Shown piece after piece: positions 61,839 through 64,000 of a stretch of DNA of 64,000 bases (its first letter is position 1; each line of letters starts with the position of its first letter). The position numbers were made by a program, and so were the translations under genes. A model generated the notes under the pieces. That model made no database searches and was not told the DNA's origin. It worked only from the letters and a program-made list of their open reading frames with translations. Source of the stretch: Cercospora beticola. Taxonomy: Eukaryota > Ascomycota > Dothideomycetes > Mycosphaerellales > Mycosphaerellaceae. The DNA lies in NCBI RefSeq assembly GCF_033473495.1, contig NC_088936.1, positions 682,001 to 746,000 of the forward strand, read 5' to 3'.

Positions 61839-61985
61839 TCTATTAGAGGAAAGGAAAGCCTTCTCTCCTCGAGTATATAAGTATATAAGCGCTCCTATAC
61901 TTCCTATATATATAAGCTAGAGCCGGTATTACTATCTTCTACTAGCTTCTAGGTAGTTCTATATCTATAGGCCTAGCTTATAATA

Positions 61986-63740
61986 TATACTTTATAGCGC
62001 GCTCTCGAATTCCTTATCTAATACTACTTTAGGTTTATCTATCTAGATATTACTCTCGACTAGTTACTACTTATAGTACTATCTAAGAATAAGTCTATCT
62101 ATAAATAGTTATATATAGAAGAGTATATAAAGTACTTATATCTAAAGTATAACGATCGATAGCTTAAGTATATAGATTATTTATAGAACTATATAGTAAG
62201 AGTATATAAAACGTTAATATAAATATCTTTTTAGATATAAGTACTAGGTACTTATTAATAGTAAGTAATTAGCCGAGCTAATATTCTAGGAGTATACTAC
62301 TAGAGCTAGATAGCATATTCGAGAATATAGAAAGATATAGAAGCTACTATATAAAGCTATAGATATAGAAAGGTCTCGAGTATAAAGGAAATAGAGCCGA
62401 TATATATATACTATCGATAGCGCACTTTCTAGAGAATATATATTAAGACTAGATAGACTACTACTATATAAGGCTATAGAGATTCTTATATAGACTCGAA
62501 TAGAGCTATATATATCTAATCGGATATATAGCTCGAATTAGATAAGTTAAAAGTATAGCGTACGTATATAGTAGGTAGCGTAAGACTATAAAGTATATCC
62601 TTTATTACTCGAACTAGATAGTAGAAAGTAGGTAGTAAAAGAAGCGGCCGGTTATAGATAGAAATAGAGAGACGTATCGTATCTTCTAGGTAGAAAGAGT
62701 TAAAGAAGAGACCGAAGAATAGAGAAGTATATAGATAGTAACTAATAGCGGCTAGATCTAGTAATAGTAAGAGCGACGATCGTATTTCTTAATAGTATAG
62801 GAAGGTATTCGAGCTAGAAGATAGGCGTAAATCGCTACTAATTACGCTCTTATCTAGTAGCTTCCTCTACTTATACTTATAATAAAATTAACTTAGAGAT
62901 ATACTAAGTTAAAGTAGCTTATAGAAGTACGAATATAAGATATAATAATTAGAGATAGCTTATCTAGCTTAATCTATATATAGCTAGATTAAATAACGAA
63001 ATAAAACGAAACGAAACGAAACGAAACGAAATAAAATAGAACGAGTAAAGGATACTAACTATCTAATATATAGCTACTTAAAGATATTAAGGAATACTAG
63101 CTAGAAGGTATATTTATCTACTAGTCTCTACCTCGAGCTTATATATTATACTTTAAGTATAAGTAGCTATAGAAGCGTATCTCTAGCTATACTTATATAC
63201 TTAACTATAAGAACTTTAGATCTATATATAGCTCGATTTAATAATATAATAAATATACGAAATACCTACGACTTATTTCGAATTAGAAGGAAAGCTAAAG
63301 TAGCTCTATAGATATATAGTACCTTTCTACGAAGAGTACTCTATAATTACGTTACTTAAAATTAGCTTCTAGGCCTACTTTTACTTTAGCTTATAATTAT
63401 CTAACTTATATTTTCTATCTTATAGTATACTTATTAGTAAAAACTCTACTATTATTCGGAGTTAATATACTCCTATATATAAAAGTAGACGACTATCTAA
63501 GATAGTAGTCCTTATTACTTAAGCTAGGAATAGGATTTAAGTATATCTCTACTTTATTTATATATATCTTTTTAGTAATATACTTTTATATATCTAAGAG
63601 TACTAGGAGCTTATTCGTATCGGTAGGTTTAGTAATATTCTAATAGATCTCTACTAAGTCTAGTTATTAGGATTCCGAAAAGTATATTAAAAGAGTATTA
63701 AAATCTCGGTAAGTTTTATAGACTCCGAAATTAAGCTATT
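61986..63740. other. RIP-saturated DNA, no gene assigned
   Basis: Nothing recognised apart from an (ACGAA)n microsatellite near 63,000. Confidence 0.55.
62995..63040. repeat. (ACGAA)n microsatellite
   Basis: About six consecutive acgaa units with degenerate flanks. Confidence 0.85.
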
Positions 63741-64000
63741 TTTTTTTTATATCTTATACTAATATAGTTCTCTTTCGGGCCTATATAGAGAGCTACTATA
63801 TATTCGCTAGAAATAAAAACTATAGCTAGAGCCTAAGTAAAAAACTCTTCTATTTCTACTATCTATCTTCTATATTAGAAAACTATTCGAACTATAAGCT
63901 ACTTCTTCTATAGCCTAGATAGCTTTAGTTATCGATATCGTACTCTCTTCTCTTTTCTAGTTAGCCTCTTCTCTTTACTATTTTCTATACTAGCGAGAAG
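63741..64000 (-). mobile_element. Second copy of the LINE-2 3' end
   Basis: Begins with an oligo-T tract, then tagttctctttcgggcctat and onward, matching 3,290-3,551 at roughly 90% with differences mostly transitions. The element runs out of the window. Confidence 0.75.

Larger units (their letters stand above)
54018..61985 (-). mobile_element. Gypsy-2: minus-strand Ty3/gypsy, RIP-saturated, 5' LTR interrupted
   Basis: The left LTR (54,018-54,288; the element's 3' LTR) matches the right LTR, which is split into 60,572-60,701 and ~61,839-61,985 by an inserted ~1.1-kb sequence. Minus-strand domains in order: gag-like (~60,400-59,300), RT with [17 protein letters not shown] (~58,250-58,190) and YLDNILIYS (~57,915-57,890), RNase H/linker (~57,600-57,200), and integrase (~56,900-56,200, with SIDFIIYLSKSKEFDTIFVV near 56,495-56,435). 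All frames are interrupted. LTR tips and any target duplication are approximate. Confidence 0.75.

Overview
The window reads as a filamentous ascomycete (Pezizomycotina) accessory region. Spliceosomal introns of 49-84 bp with GTRNGT-like donors and CTAAC/CTGAT-like branch sites, a fungal PNP-NACHT-ankyrin NLR gene, UstYa-family (DUF3328) genes, and very heavy repeat-induced point mutation (RIP: CpA to TpA on both strands) all point that way. I cannot name the species.

Layout. 1-~2,050: normal-composition 5' part of an NLR gene (nucleoside-phosphorylase-like domain, NACHT), cut by the window start. ~2,050-3,289: the same gene continues but is RIP-mutated, including seven 99-bp ankyrin units. 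~3,290-47,470: about 44 kb of A+T-rich, RIP-saturated DNA, mostly nested dead transposons: a minus-strand LINE split by a younger plus-strand LINE with a perfect 16-bp target duplication, further LINE pieces, copia remnants, a long-TIR element carrying a 667-bp LTR mini-element, and a complete Ty3/gypsy element with 194-bp LTRs and a chromodomain-like end. RIP-killed gene relics lie among them: a DUF7924-like gene, a PA-containing subtilase, and a DUF3435 protein, the superfamily that includes Starship captains. ~47,470-53,415: a 6-kb island of normal composition. ~53,415-64,000: a second RIP block with a minus-strand gypsy element, a tRNA-like relic and more LINE.

The island is the part that looks alive. 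It holds three intact UstYa-like oxidase genes, each with two HxxHC motifs and a membrane anchor, and a small two-exon gene for a 75-residue secreted precursor. The precursor has a signal peptide, a Kex2-type KR, an acidic spacer, and one aromatic heptapeptide (FYWDFEY) followed by a second KR. This is the arrangement expected of a UstYa-dependent ribosomal cyclopeptide (dikaritin-like RiPP) pathway. It is a minimal cluster with a single core, and I do not recognise the core. The precursor and the plus-strand UstYa genes diverge from a ~1.1-kb intergenic region containing a fold-back repeat.

Transposon boundaries are exact where terminal repeats or target duplications are visible and approximate elsewhere. 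Domain calls inside RIP blocks rest on reading through TAA/TAG codons that RIP makes from Gln and Trp codons; they are relics, not working genes.
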